64,000 bases of DNA from an uncultured Clostridia bacterium (GTDB taxonomy: Bacteria; Bacillota; Clostridia; Oscillospirales; Ruminococcaceae): assembly GCA_946498095.1 (NCBI GenBank), contig CAMMMX010000003.1:1-64000 (forward strand), given 5' to 3'. Shown piece by piece: positions 28,497-37,006 of this stretch. Each line of letters opens with the position of its first letter. Position 1 is the first letter of the stretch. The notes below the pieces were generated by a model. That model did not search any database. It worked only from the letters and a program-made list of their open reading frames with translations, and was not told the origin of the DNA. A program made the translations under genes and the position numbers.

Positions 28497-28916
28497 TCAG
28501 TTCACCATTATGTCGAGAGGTTGCTGTTGCGTGTCAGCCGTCAATTTGACCGTAACACGTTTCGGCAGGCAGACCGCCGTCTGTCCGTTTCGGGAAAGGA
28601 ACCCCGCCGCTTCACAGAGATGATCCGGGCAGGAGGACGAGACAAAGCCAATGGTCTTATCGCGGATTTCCAGATACACAGATGGCGCTTCAGGCAAAGA
28701 GAAACGTATATTTTGCGCCTTAGACAGATCAATCGTCCGTATCAGCGAACCGTCGACATAAATTTCCGCTTGGACATGCGTCGTTTTTGTACACACGCTT
28801 TCGAAAAACCAAATGGTACCCGATAGGAACAGGAGCCCGGCTATCACAAGAAGATCGACTCGATGAAAAAAGAAACGTCTACTGGGTGGAGCATGATACC
28901 GCCGCCGCAAGGACAT
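28497..28916 (-). CDS. NusG domain II family protein
   Basis: 139 residues. One N-terminal membrane anchor (about 18-36) is followed by an extracytoplasmic domain with the typical motif CPDHLC and GQTAVCLPKRV. Despite its name this family is not the transcription factor NusG. It travels with Gx transporters and ApbE in flavin-based redox loci. It lies 8 bases after apbE and 1 base before the Gx gene. Confidence 0.86.
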   Translation of the reverse strand: MSLRRRYHAPPSRRFFFHRVDLLVIAGLLFLSGTIWFFESVCTKTTHVQAEIYVDGSLIRTIDLSKAQNIRFSLPEAPSVYLEIRDKTIGFVSSSCPDHLCEAAGFLSRNGQTAVCLPKRVTVKLTADTQQQPLDIMVN

Positions 28917-28924
28917 CTCCCCCT

Positions 28925-29974
28925 TCAGTCCTGTAGGATATGATAACCTGCGTCCTGGGCTGCCTGTGTCAGGGAGAAGTCGGGGCGTAGGCTGTCGGAA
29001 ATGAGAATGTTTTTGTTTTTATCGATCGCAATAACAGAGAAATCCGTTTCATGTAGGTATGTTTCCGCCATCTGCCTGCCTCCGATGAAGATTGCGGTGG
29101 ACATGGCGTCGGCTAAGACGCCGTCCTGGGAGACAATCGTTACCGACATTAGATCTGTGTCTGCCGGGTAGCCGGTACGAGGATCCAACACATGATGATA
29201 ACGGGTACCATCTATTTCGAAATACCGTTCATAAGCGCCGGTGGTAGAAAGGGTCGTATCCGTCACCGAGAGAGTCGCGACGGCGTCGTTGGGGCCGCCG
29301 AGAGGATCGCGGATTCCTACGGAGAAAGGGTTACCATCCGGCCGAGCACCGACAACGACGACATTGCCGCCAATCGACGCTAGGGCGGAAGCTACGCCTG
29401 CTGCCCGATATAACTCAGTGACCTTATCGCTGGCGTACCCTTTCGCAATCCCACCCAGGTCAATACGCATGCCTGTCTCTGCCAATGTGACGGACAAATT
29501 TTCATGATCCAGTAAAAGCTTTTTCCAGTCAACCAGAGCGCGTGAAGCCCCGATCTCTTCCGGGGCGGGGACGCGCGGTGAATTTGAGGTGATCCCCCAT
29601 AGTACGCTCAATGGGCCGATCGTTACGTCGAACAGACCGCCTGTTTGTTTCGATAACTCTTTTGCCCGTACAAGCAGGGAAAAAACGTTGCTATCCACCT
29701 GTATAGGGGGATTTCCCGCGTTTTGGTTGATCCGATCTGCCTCGGAATCCACCAGATGAACTGAAAGCTGCTGTTCCAGTGAGCGCAATAATTGCGCTGC
29801 TTCACGGGCAGTATCTTCATGTCCAGGGGTATAAATCTGCTGGGTGACAATCGTATCCATAATGAAGTCCTGTCTGGACAAGGGCTGTGAAGAAGGATGA
29901 CAACCTGTCAACGGAAAGGAAACTAGGCAAAAAGCGACAAAAGCACGGACGGATCGTCCGATTTGTATGCCCAT
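28925..29974 (-). CDS. apbE: FAD:protein FMN transferase, lipoprotein
   Basis: Transfers FMN from FAD to a Thr of Rnf/Nqr-type and other extracytoplasmic flavoproteins. It has 349 residues from the ATG at 29974, with GGAGGG about 10 bases upstream; the ATG at 29992 has no site. The signal peptide ends in lipobox LTGC (Cys25). Family motifs DVTIGPLSVLWGI, DLGGIAKGYASD and HHVLDPRTGYPA are intact. It is the first gene of the rnf transcript, and RnfD/RnfG are the obvious substrates. Confidence 0.95.
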   Translation of the reverse strand: MGIQIGRSVRAFVAFCLVSFPLTGCHPSSQPLSRQDFIMDTIVTQQIYTPGHEDTAREAAQLLRSLEQQLSVHLVDSEADRINQNAGNPPIQVDSNVFSLLVRAKELSKQTGGLFDVTIGPLSVLWGITSNSPRVPAPEEIGASRALVDWKKLLLDHENLSVTLAETGMRIDLGGIAKGYASDKVTELYRAAGVASALASIGGNVVVVGARPDGNPFSVGIRDPLGGPNDAVATLSVTDTTLSTTGAYERYFEIDGTRYHHVLDPRTGYPADTDLMSVTIVSQDGVLADAMSTAIFIGGRQMAETYLHETDFSVIAIDKNKNILISDSLRPDFSLTQAAQDAGYHILQD

Positions 29975-30043
29975 GAGAATATCGCCCTCCATTCACAGGA
30001 ATATTTGAGGTTGCTTGTCGTCAAACATCTGAATATATCCTTC

Positions 30044-30072
30044 ATCATAATCAATCTTTCAGGTAAAGTCAA
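30044..30072 (-). promoter_or_regulatory. Promoter of the apbE-rnf operon
   Basis: On the minus strand, TTGACT and TATGAT are spaced by 17 bases, about 70 bases before apbE. No other promoter-like sequence is seen down to rnfB. Confidence 0.65.
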
Positions 30073-30101
30073 GTGAATCAGTGAAATTCGCTTTCAATCA
30101 A

Positions 30102-30134
30102 AGAAAAGCCCTCTTTCGGTATAGAAAAGAGGGC
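30102..30134 (-). terminator. Terminator of the SPFH/zinc-ribbon/TPM operon
   Basis: On the minus strand, GCCCTCTTT and AAAGAGGGC form a 9-bp stem followed by TTTTCTTTG, just after the TPM gene. Confidence 0.8.
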
Positions 30135-30143
30135 ACATAAGGC

Positions 30144-30941
30144 TTAAAATTTACGTCCGCCGCCGCCATGAGTACGCCTAGAGCTGGAACGATGGGTGGA
30201 GGAAGAACTCCGTGATGAGTGGGATGAGGATGTATGCTGAGGCTGGATTTTTACACAAGAAGTGTGTTCCGTAACGAAACGATCGGCTTGTGTCGCCAGC
30301 ACAGGTTCAGAACATCGAATGGACGCAAGCGCATTCTTAGATGGGAGACGTTTATACTTTACTGTGACTGCCAGACAAGCGCCAGCACCCACAGCTACGC
30401 CAGATGCAAGGGATATAATTATTATCCAAACATAGTTTTTCGGTTTATCATCACCTGACGTGGGAGAACCTAGATCAAGATAAGTCTCAGTGTTAACAAG
30501 AAAGACCTCTGCCGCACCTGTGTAGTCGCCATCCGACATTTCTTCCATGATTCTATCCAGCGTTGTGTTGATGCGGGCATCGGTATAAATATCAATCAAG
30601 CTGCCATAAGTGGAAATATAAACTTCACGGTTATCCATATCAATCAGCAGCATTACGCCGGACTTATCCATCCCTGCATTTATTTGGACACTATCAAAGA
30701 AGTCGTTGGCGTATTCCTGCGCCGGCTTACCTTTGGTATCACTGGTCGTGGTGATCATGATGTCAACGCCGTAGTTTGCACTTAGCGTGGATGTCTTTTC
30801 CTCCAACACCCAGCATTCCTGTTCCGAAAAAAGTCCGGCCTCATCATAGACCAGGGGATATTCCTCTGCCGACACACAGGGAGAAAGGACGAAGAATATC
30901 GCAAATAGGCCGGTCAACAGTAGAACCACACGGCGCTTCAT
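30144..30941 (-). CDS. TPM-domain membrane protein (YdjH-like)
   Basis: 265 residues from the ATG at 30941, which overlaps the previous stop by four bases (ATGA) and has GGGGGAT upstream. A signal peptide (1-25) precedes a TPM domain (about 30-165, including YGVDIMITTTSD and GVMLLIDMDNREVYIST), then a membrane helix near 185-205 and a Ser/His/Arg-rich tail ending HGGGGRKF, the usual Gly-rich end. In Bacillus the equivalent YdjH acts with YdjG at the membrane. Confidence 0.85.
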   Translation of the reverse strand: MKRRVVLLLTGLFAIFFVLSPCVSAEEYPLVYDEAGLFSEQECWVLEEKTSTLSANYGVDIMITTTSDTKGKPAQEYANDFFDSVQINAGMDKSGVMLLIDMDNREVYISTYGSLIDIYTDARINTTLDRIMEEMSDGDYTGAAEVFLVNTETYLDLGSPTSGDDKPKNYVWIIIISLASGVAVGAGACLAVTVKYKRLPSKNALASIRCSEPVLATQADRFVTEHTSCVKIQPQHTSSSHSSRSSSSTHRSSSRRTHGGGGRKF

Positions 30942-32008
30942 AGCAGCATCCCCCCAATCAGCATAAAAGCGGTGATCGCCACCGAGACCACTCCGAAGAG
31001 GATTGCCAACTTCCCAAGACAAACGGGGAGCAGTCCGAACAGCTTGCCGGTTTGTCCGTTCATTGCAAAGTAGTACTTTTTCTTTTTATATTCGTAATGA
31101 AGCATCCAAACAGGAAGTAGGACGTATTCCCAATTGATACGGCTGATTTCGGCATCAGCATCCGTGACAGAGACAGTGTCATACCCTTTGACAGTAGCGT
31201 ATAACGCTTGACGGCTATAGTTGCGTGCCATCTCCTGTATGCTGGGGAGAAAGACTTCCTTGTCCATATCATATTTTTCAGCAAAAAATCCGGATAGGTA
31301 TGCCATAGAAAAATCCTGCATTTTGGTAAAATCGTAGGGAGCGATCGAACCAATTAGCTGTGTGTCAAGCTTCTTCAGCGCGGCGTGGGCAATATTCTGT
31401 AAAGAGATGCTTCCAGCACGTTGTACCTCGTAAACTTTCGTTTCGGTATAACGATATTGGCCGCTGCGCCAAGTACGTATTTTGTTCGCGTTGGCGCTGA
31501 GACGGCCGTCTACGTTGCAGTCAGTAAGCCAGAAGGGGATATAAATGCCAGTTATTTTCTCCTGTATTGCCTCACGCAGGAAAGCCTTAGGGGCAAACCA
31601 CTTTTTTTTGCAAAAGGTTGTCAAAGCATTCATGGCGTCTTCTTTGGTATAACGGAAGGGGATTGCTTTGTTGGGGCGCAGTACTCCTGTCAGCCGGTCG
31701 CTGAGCACAACCGGATTGTGACAGTAACAACAGAACGTTGCTGCCGTATTTTCGTCTGTAATGATTTGGGCACCGCAGCTAGGGCAGCTGTAGGCGACAG
31801 CATGGGCTGTAAAATCTTCATCCGCCTGGCGGTTTGGTTCCGCATCCCCCTGATCCACCTGTGCACCTGAAGCGGATTTTGCGTTGAATTCTTCCAATTC
31901 CTGTACAGTGAATTCACTGAGGCAATACTCACATTTGAGATGCTGCAGCTGAGGGGCGAAAGCAATCTCAGCACCACAGCTAGGACATTTATATGCAACA
32001 ACAGACAC
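30938..32008 (-). CDS. Double zinc-ribbon membrane protein (YdjG-like)
   Basis: 356 residues. Two TFIIB-type zinc ribbons lie in the N-terminus: CPSCG with CEYC (about 8-30), and CPSCG with CCYC (about 75-98). A long soluble domain (PNKAIPFRYTKEDA onward) is followed by two C-terminal membrane helices. The domain order matches Bacillus YdjG. The gene lies between the SPFH and TPM genes, as in ydjI-ydjG-ydjH type clusters. Its role in membrane-stress complexes is inferred from that system. Confidence 0.82.
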   Translation of the reverse strand: MSVVAYKCPSCGAEIAFAPQLQHLKCEYCLSEFTVQELEEFNAKSASGAQVDQGDAEPNRQADEDFTAHAVAYSCPSCGAQIITDENTAATFCCYCHNPVVLSDRLTGVLRPNKAIPFRYTKEDAMNALTTFCKKKWFAPKAFLREAIQEKITGIYIPFWLTDCNVDGRLSANANKIRTWRSGQYRYTETKVYEVQRAGSISLQNIAHAALKKLDTQLIGSIAPYDFTKMQDFSMAYLSGFFAEKYDMDKEVFLPSIQEMARNYSRQALYATVKGYDTVSVTDADAEISRINWEYVLLPVWMLHYEYKKKKYYFAMNGQTGKLFGLLPVCLGKLAILFGVVSVAITAFMLIGGMLL

Positions 32009-32035
32009 GTCTGACAGGCTCCTTTATCAAAATGG

Positions 32036-33379
32036 TTACTGGTCAATATCGTTTGCGTTAAAGGGATCACCGCATTCCGGGCAGAATTTTGGCGGAGCAG
32101 TGGGGTCTTCAGGTACAAATCCGCAATTACTACAGCGGTATTTGGACGGCGCAGCTGCCGGCACATGAACCGGGCGGCTTTTTCCGCATTCGGAACAGAA
32201 CTTGCCACTATTCTCCGTTCCACAGGAACAGATCCAGCTGTCGCCACGTGGTTTCCCACATTCGATACAAAATTTTCCGCTGTTTACCGTGCCGCAGGAA
32301 CAGGTCCAAACATTTTCCTTCGTTGCCTGTGTGGACAGTTTTTCCTGTTCTTCCAGCCTGCGAGCCTCTTCGTTTTGCCACTGTATCTGTTGCTGGTTAG
32401 CCTGCGACATAGCGCCTACCGACACGCCGGTGTTCTGCATGCCGATTCCCATCCCCAGAAAGCCGTTCATTGCTCCTCCCGCGTTGGAACCTGCCGCCTC
32501 GATGCCGCGGGCGACGGAGCCCTGTATATACCCCTCCCGGATATTGGGATCGACCAGCATGGCGCCCTGATTACGCATGTTAATGAGCTTCGTAGACGCG
32601 TCGTCATAGGAGATACTGGCGATACCGACGGACTGGATCTGCATGCCACGCAGCTTATCCCAGTCCTCGTCAAGGATACCGGACAGATACTTGCTCAGTT
32701 CCCGGCTTTTCGATGTGACAAAGGAGATGCGTTCTCCATCAGCGGACATCTGGTTCATCGCCGACTGCAGGGCGTCAAGAAATTCGGTCAGATACTGTTC
32801 GTTTATGTCTCCAATATCAACACGGGAACGGTTGCGTGGGATGGCTTCTGAAAAGAACTTAAGCGGATCAGTGATCTTGATGGAGTAGGTACCGTGTGCG
32901 CGAAGGAAAAGCTCCGCATTGTAGAAGCAGTCGAAGTAGTTGATAGGGTTTCTGGTTCCAAATTTGATTCCCTTTATCTCCTGCAAGTTGATATAAAAGA
33001 CTTGCTGGGAAGTTGGGGTAGTCCCACCATAACGAATGCGATTAAACGACTCTTTCAGCGTATCTCCAAATTGTCCGTTAAACAGCGAGGGAAGGGAAGA
33101 ATTATTTACCGTGTAGTAGCCTTCCTCGGCGGTATAATCGACGACCTTACCGCCGTCCACCAGCATCATAAATTGGTTGGGCTGCACATGGATGACCGAT
33201 CCGTTGGAAACGGTGTCCATCGTGCCTTTCTCGTTCTGGTTACGCCGGTCATTCTTACGTACTTGAACACCACAGGTAAAGACAGTACTGTCCGACATAT
33301 TGTCAGCTTCTATGACTTCCAACCATTGGTCGGCCAGAGAGCTGCCGATAGCTGAAGTGAGTGCTTTGATAATTCCCAT
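32036..33379 (-). CDS. SPFH-domain protein with three zinc ribbons (YdjI-like)
   Basis: 447 residues. An SPFH/band 7 domain (about 10-290) of the so-called virion-core-protein type (DQWLEVIEAD, RNPINYFDCFYN) is followed by a Gly/Met/Gln-rich linker. At the C-terminus are two near-identical ribbons (CSCGT.NSGKFC.ECGK) and a third, rubredoxin-like one (CSNCGFVPEDP...FCPECGDPF). Bacillus YdjI is recruited to PspA/YdjG/YdjH membrane assemblies. No pspA gene is adjacent here. Confidence 0.88.
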   Translation of the reverse strand: MGIIKALTSAIGSSLADQWLEVIEADNMSDSTVFTCGVQVRKNDRRNQNEKGTMDTVSNGSVIHVQPNQFMMLVDGGKVVDYTAEEGYYTVNNSSLPSLFNGQFGDTLKESFNRIRYGGTTPTSQQVFYINLQEIKGIKFGTRNPINYFDCFYNAELFLRAHGTYSIKITDPLKFFSEAIPRNRSRVDIGDINEQYLTEFLDALQSAMNQMSADGERISFVTSKSRELSKYLSGILDEDWDKLRGMQIQSVGIASISYDDASTKLINMRNQGAMLVDPNIREGYIQGSVARGIEAAGSNAGGAMNGFLGMGIGMQNTGVSVGAMSQANQQQIQWQNEEARRLEEQEKLSTQATKENVWTCSCGTVNSGKFCIECGKPRGDSWICSCGTENSGKFCSECGKSRPVHVPAAAPSKYRCSNCGFVPEDPTAPPKFCPECGDPFNANDIDQ

Positions 33380-33420
33380 TATGCATCCTCCGCTTTCCTG
33401 TTAATATGTATGTCACCTCA

Positions 33421-33449
33421 ATTATAACCGATAAATCGTGTGAAAACAA
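33421..33449 (-). promoter_or_regulatory. Promoter of the SPFH operon
   Basis: On the minus strand, TTGTTT and TATAAT are spaced by 17 bases, about 40 bases before the start codon. Confidence 0.55.
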
Positions 33450-33567
33450 TAGACAAACACACCTGTAAGAAAATGTCATGTAGATCTGATTATGATGGGA
33501 AATGGCGGCTATAATAAAAGAGTCATCGTGCTGTCAATACGCATGAAAAGGGAAGGAGATTAGGTAT

Positions 33568-33804
33568 ATGCACCAGATGAATGCATCTGTTTTTGAGCCG
33601 CAGCGTGATACGCCAGAAATCCCATTAGGACTTGGTATGTCCCTGGCGCAGCATCCGGACGCGATGACTGCTTACGGACGAATGAACAGCGAACAAAAAC
33701 AAAGGATCGTCCAGTACATCCAAGACTCCACAACAGGGGATGAGGCGAGGCAGCGCATCCGTCAGACGGTTCAAATGCTGCTGGAACGAGAAGATCAGAA
33801 TTGA
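33568..33804 (+). CDS. Small OmdA/YdeI C-terminal-like protein
   Basis: 78 residues, with ATG 7 bases after AAGGAGAT. The sequence IPLGLGMSLAQHPDAM through EARQRIRQTVQMLLER resembles the helical OmdA domain (Pfam PF13376, bacteriocin-protection YdeI/OmpD-associated), usually the tail of longer proteins but here alone. Function unknown. A TATAAT at 33510 with a weak -35 may drive it. Confidence 0.65.
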   Translation: MHQMNASVFEPQRDTPEIPLGLGMSLAQHPDAMTAYGRMNSEQKQRIVQYIQDSTTGDEARQRIRQTVQMLLEREDQN

Positions 33805-33807
33805 AAC

Positions 33808-33845
33808 GAGTGCCTTAACAGTTTTCTGTTAAGGCACTCATATTT
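33808..33845 (+). terminator. Terminator of the small OmdA-like gene
   Basis: A 14-bp perfect stem (GAGTGCCTTAACAG) with TTTT loop overlaps the region just after the stop. The T tract behind it is weak. Confidence 0.65.
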
Positions 33846-33894
33846 GAAATAAAAACAAATAAATGATAAATATTTACAAATCACATCATTTTAT

Positions 33895-33923
33895 TTGACA
33901 AAATTCGACAATAAATATATAAT
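33895..33923 (+). promoter_or_regulatory. Consensus SigA promoter for the Ig-repeat protein
   Basis: TTGACA (33895-33900), 17 bases, TATAAT (33918-33923): an exact consensus match 51 bases before the start codon. Confidence 0.85.
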
Positions 33924-33974
33924 GAATACATAAAGATGGATGTACAACGGATTATGACTTTGAGGGGGATTACA

Positions 33975-35777
33975 ATGAAGAGAATGACACGAAAACAGCG
34001 CGGCCAGCGGATGATGGCAGGTTTTTGGGCAACCGTATTTTTCTTGTTCTCTGTGGCATTGCCGACAGCAGCACTGGATGAATCCACGACATATGCTTTT
34101 GCGTATCATGGGAAAATCACTGGCGGGACAAGAGTAGACAGGGAGAGTGAGGAAGGAGTAGCTCTTGCCAAAACGTTACAAGATAACCGTATCAGTATAA
34201 CGATGAATATTCCGGACGAAGTGCAGGGTAAGGTGTCCATATCCGTTTCAGTCCGTTCCTCTCCCATGGGTAGGACGCTTCAGCTGTGGCAGGACGATGT
34301 GGACACAGATCAGTATGTTAACGTTGTTGCGGAAGGATCAATCGGTCCGGCAGAGGGGATGCTTGCGGAGGAAGCACGAACACAGAATTATTATGTTGCA
34401 GGGGATGTAGGGGAATACCGAGTGACTTTTACTGCATTTGAAAAGAGGGCGTCGGGAGACACCATACTGACCCAGCAGAAATTATTTTTCCGTATTACTG
34501 ACCTGGGATTGACGCTGACGCCTGCGGACAGCCAGGATACGCTGCTGCCCGGCCTCCTTCCGCCACAAGAGGTGCCGTCTCAGCTGGATCACTTGCTGCC
34601 ATGCAATTATACGCTGTCTAGCACGGAGGGTTGTCCGAATCCCGTGCGTATCAAGCTGTCTGCACAAACGGACCGTGATGCCTCTGTTCAGCTTTGGTAT
34701 CAGGAGGAAAATGGGGAATGGCGCGACGTTTCTATGTCTGGCGTTGTGGGACCGGACAGTTTTGAATGTCAAACTGGATACCAGGGAGGCGGAACTGTAT
34801 ATTTAACCGCCGACAAAAACTGTTGTGTTACCTTGCGAATAGAACTGGAAGACACCGTAACGGGCAGGTGCTTGACAAGTCATACGGCGTCTTTGGACGC
34901 AAATGTCCTGGTACCGGTGCAGACTGTGGTGCTGGATAAGGTATCCGCAACCATTCCGTGTGGGCAGCAATTGCAGCTGCATGCACAAATTTTACCTCAG
35001 GATGCTACTTTGCAGGAACTGTCATGGAGTTCATCAGCGCCCTCTGTCGCGGAAGTGGACAGCTATGGATGCGTTACGGCGAAGGAGCTGGGCCAAGCGG
35101 TCGTAACGGTGACTGCCGGAGGAGTCAGCGCCGCATGTACAGTGACGGTGACGGAGAAGGAAATGCCGGAGAAGGAGGGCGGCCTGACCCTGGACAAGAC
35201 CGCTTTGACGCTGCAGGTTGGAGATACTTCGAAATTGACCGCGACAGTATTCGGGGCGGCGGAAAACGAGAAAGTTTCCTGGACCACATCGGATGCATCG
35301 ATCGTAACGGTGGGGCAGGATGGCCAGCTCGAAGCGAAAAAGGCTGGGGAGGCGGTTATCACTGTCGCTGCTGGTAATTGGAAGGCTTCTTGTACAGTGA
35401 CGGTGACGGAGAAGGAAACGCCGGAGAAGGAAGGCGGCCTAACCCTGGACAAGACCGCTTTGACGCTGCAGGTTGGAGATACTTCGAAATTGACCGCGAC
35501 AGTATTCGGGGCGGCGGAAAACGAGAAAGTTTCCTGGACCACATCGGATGCATCGATCGTAACGGTAGAGCAGGATGGTCAGGTTAAAGCGAAGAGGGCT
35601 GGGAAGGCGGTTATCACTGTCACTGCTGGTAGTTGGAAGGCTTCCTGTACAGTGACGGTAACCGATTCACCGGCGATGACGCAAGGAGAAGATGGATTGG
35701 GGTATGCGGTCGGAGCTTTCTTATGCTCGTGTGTATGTTTCCTTGTACATCTTTACAGAAAAAGGTGTGAAGGGTGA
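33975..35777 (+). CDS. Secreted surface protein with BIG2-type Ig-like repeats
   Basis: 600 residues from the ATG at 33975 (GAGGGGGAT upstream). A signal peptide (about 8-34) precedes an N-terminal region of about 280 residues of beta-rich, unrecognised type, then three bacterial Ig-like (BIG2) domains and a C-terminal membrane helix with a basic tail (LVHLYRKRCEG), so the protein is membrane-anchored and faces outward. Repeats 2 and 3 are almost identical in DNA and joined by Glu/Lys/Pro linkers (EKEMPEKEGG, EKETPEKEGG). No sortase motif or enzyme domain is visible. Probably an adhesin or cell-wall structural protein. Confidence 0.85.
   Translation: MKRMTRKQRGQRMMAGFWATVFFLFSVALPTAALDESTTYAFAYHGKITGGTRVDRESEEGVALAKTLQDNRISITMNIPDEVQGKVSISVSVRSSPMGRTLQLWQDDVDTDQYVNVVAEGSIGPAEGMLAEEARTQNYYVAGDVGEYRVTFTAFEKRASGDTILTQQKLFFRITDLGLTLTPADSQDTLLPGLLPPQEVPSQLDHLLPCNYTLSSTEGCPNPVRIKLSAQTDRDASVQLWYQEENGEWRDVSMSGVVGPDSFECQTGYQGGGTVYLTADKNCCVTLRIELEDTVTGRCLTSHTASLDANVLVPVQTVVLDKVSATIPCGQQLQLHAQILPQDATLQELSWSSSAPSVAEVDSYGCVTAKELGQAVVTVTAGGVSAACTVTVTEKEMPEKEGGLTLDKTALTLQVGDTSKLTATVFGAAENEKVSWTTSDASIVTVGQDGQLEAKKAGEAVITVAAGNWKASCTVTVTEKETPEKEGGLTLDKTALTLQVGDTSKLTATVFGAAENEKVSWTTSDASIVTVEQDGQVKAKRAGKAVITVTAGSWKASCTVTVTDSPAMTQGEDGLGYAVGAFLCSCVCFLVHLYRKRCEG
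35141..35650 (+). repeat. Tandem 255-bp duplication inside the Ig-repeat gene
   Basis: Copies 35141..35395 and 35396..35650 encode 85-residue units and differ by few bases; about 130 bases in the first half are nearly identical. The period is a multiple of three, so the frame is kept. The upstream third Ig domain is much more divergent. Confidence 0.9.
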
Positions 35778-35820
35778 AGAATAAGTACGAGATCGTCCTG
35801 AGTAAGGAGGAGCAATCGTA

Positions 35821-35934
35821 CTGAGGAATGTAGCTCCATTGCTTTTCGGGATAGGGTGGATTTTTCTGGGAGTGAGCTGTACGACCAAACTGTTATGGTT
35901 AGGCGCACAAAAGACAAGGATAGCTGGCGGGTAA
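35821..35934 (+). CDS. Candidate 37-residue hydrophobic peptide, non-ATG start
   Basis: A strong AAGGAGG (35804-35810) is followed 10 bases later by CTG and a 37-codon frame to TAA. The product, LRNVAPLLFGIGWIFLG and onward, would be a single membrane helix. A CTG start is rare, and chance cannot be excluded. Confidence 0.2.
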   Translation: MRNVAPLLFGIGWIFLGVSCTTKLLWLGAQKTRIAGG

Positions 35935-36069
35935 ACTGCATGATGGCTGAGTAAGCGAAATAGGACGCCTTCATACAGGTTGACAAGCAGACCAGGCCCG
36001 GTGTAAGATGTTATTACAGCCTGTTTCCGGTTCGGAGGCTGCGCGAATAACATGAAAAGGATTGATCAC

Positions 36070-36666
36070 ATGAAAAAGTGGCTTCAAACCGCATGTACGG
36101 TACTTGGCGCCGGAATGCTGCTGATGTTTGCGTCCTGTGACAGCGCGCCTGTTGAGGGAACACCGGAGGCGGCGATACATCATGCTGTCGATGCGATCAG
36201 TAGGGCAGATGTTGAGACGGCAAACGCATGGATGGATTTTGACAGCCTTTTGCAGGAGACAGAGGGAACAGCGGAGGAAAAGGAGAGTCTAGAGCTGCTA
36301 TTTAGTAAACTGTCTTGCCAGACCAAAGACAGCAAAATAGATGGCGATAAAGCAACGGTCACCACGGATATCCGGAATATCGATCTGCAAAAGGTTTTTA
36401 CCGACTATGTTGCCAAGGCGCTTGAAATGTCCATGGAAGAAGAGAATGAGCTGTCTGACGAGGAGCTGCAAGCCAAGCTGGAGGAGCTTCTGGACGAAAT
36501 GATGAAGGAAGAGGACGAGCTCGTTACGACGACGGTTGAAATTCAATTGACGAAAAAAGGGGAGAACTGGTGGATTGAAACATCTGAGGAACTGCATAAT
36601 GCTTTATTAGGCGGTATGTTGGAATCGCTGGAATCGTCTGATTCTTCTGATACACAATCGAGCTAA
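36070..36666 (+). CDS. Putative lipoprotein with acidic coiled region
   Basis: 198 residues from the ATG at 36070 (AAAGGA 8 bases upstream; an in-frame ATG at 36052 lacks a site). The signal peptide ends in lipobox FASC. The mature protein begins with a segment like DUF4878/NTF2-type lipoproteins (TPEAAIHHAVDAISRADVETANAWM), and the middle is a Glu-rich helix. Function unknown. Confidence 0.7.
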   Translation: MKKWLQTACTVLGAGMLLMFASCDSAPVEGTPEAAIHHAVDAISRADVETANAWMDFDSLLQETEGTAEEKESLELLFSKLSCQTKDSKIDGDKATVTTDIRNIDLQKVFTDYVAKALEMSMEEENELSDEELQAKLEELLDEMMKEEDELVTTTVEIQLTKKGENWWIETSEELHNALLGGMLESLESSDSSDTQSS

Positions 36667-36672
36667 GTGAAA

Positions 36673-36710
36673 AGAATAGGGACGGCACTCTGCCGTCCCT
36701 ATTCTATTTA
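36673..36710 (+). terminator. Terminator of the lipoprotein gene
   Basis: 36673-36686 and 36692-36705 form a 14-bp perfect stem with a 5-base loop, 6 bases after the stop codon. Confidence 0.75.
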
Positions 36711-36714
36711 AATG

Positions 36715-36968
36715 CTTTAGCACAACAAGCCCCCCCAGCTCGGCTGTGGAGAGTAAATAAACATTAGATTCAAGTACCGAGCGAAGCGAGATATAAACAG
36801 CAATTTTGCTACATAAGAAAAGCTGTGTTAGTACGCAAAGGCCCGTTTACGGGTTGTGGGGCAAGTGATGCAAGTGGTAGATCTTTTCAGTGCCTCTTGA
36901 GAGGCTTGCCGGTACGATGCCCTTCTAGGGCTTACTCAAGCCCCCGGCTTTGCCGGGGGGCATGACTC
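36715..36968 (+). repeat. Dispersed palindromic element, copy 2
   Basis: Non-coding DNA built of small hairpins: GCCTC-TTGA-GAGGC, GCCC-TTCTA-GGGC and CCCCCGGC-TTT-GCCGGGGG. Its last 67 bases (36902..36968) repeat positions 1..67 with two mismatches. The hairpin-rich ends resemble IS200/IS605-derived non-autonomous elements, but no transposase is present and the class is uncertain. It lies between two convergent genes. Confidence 0.7.
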
Positions 36969-37006
36969 ATAAAGGGGAAAATATATCTTTTAATCGGTTG
37001 GCGGCG

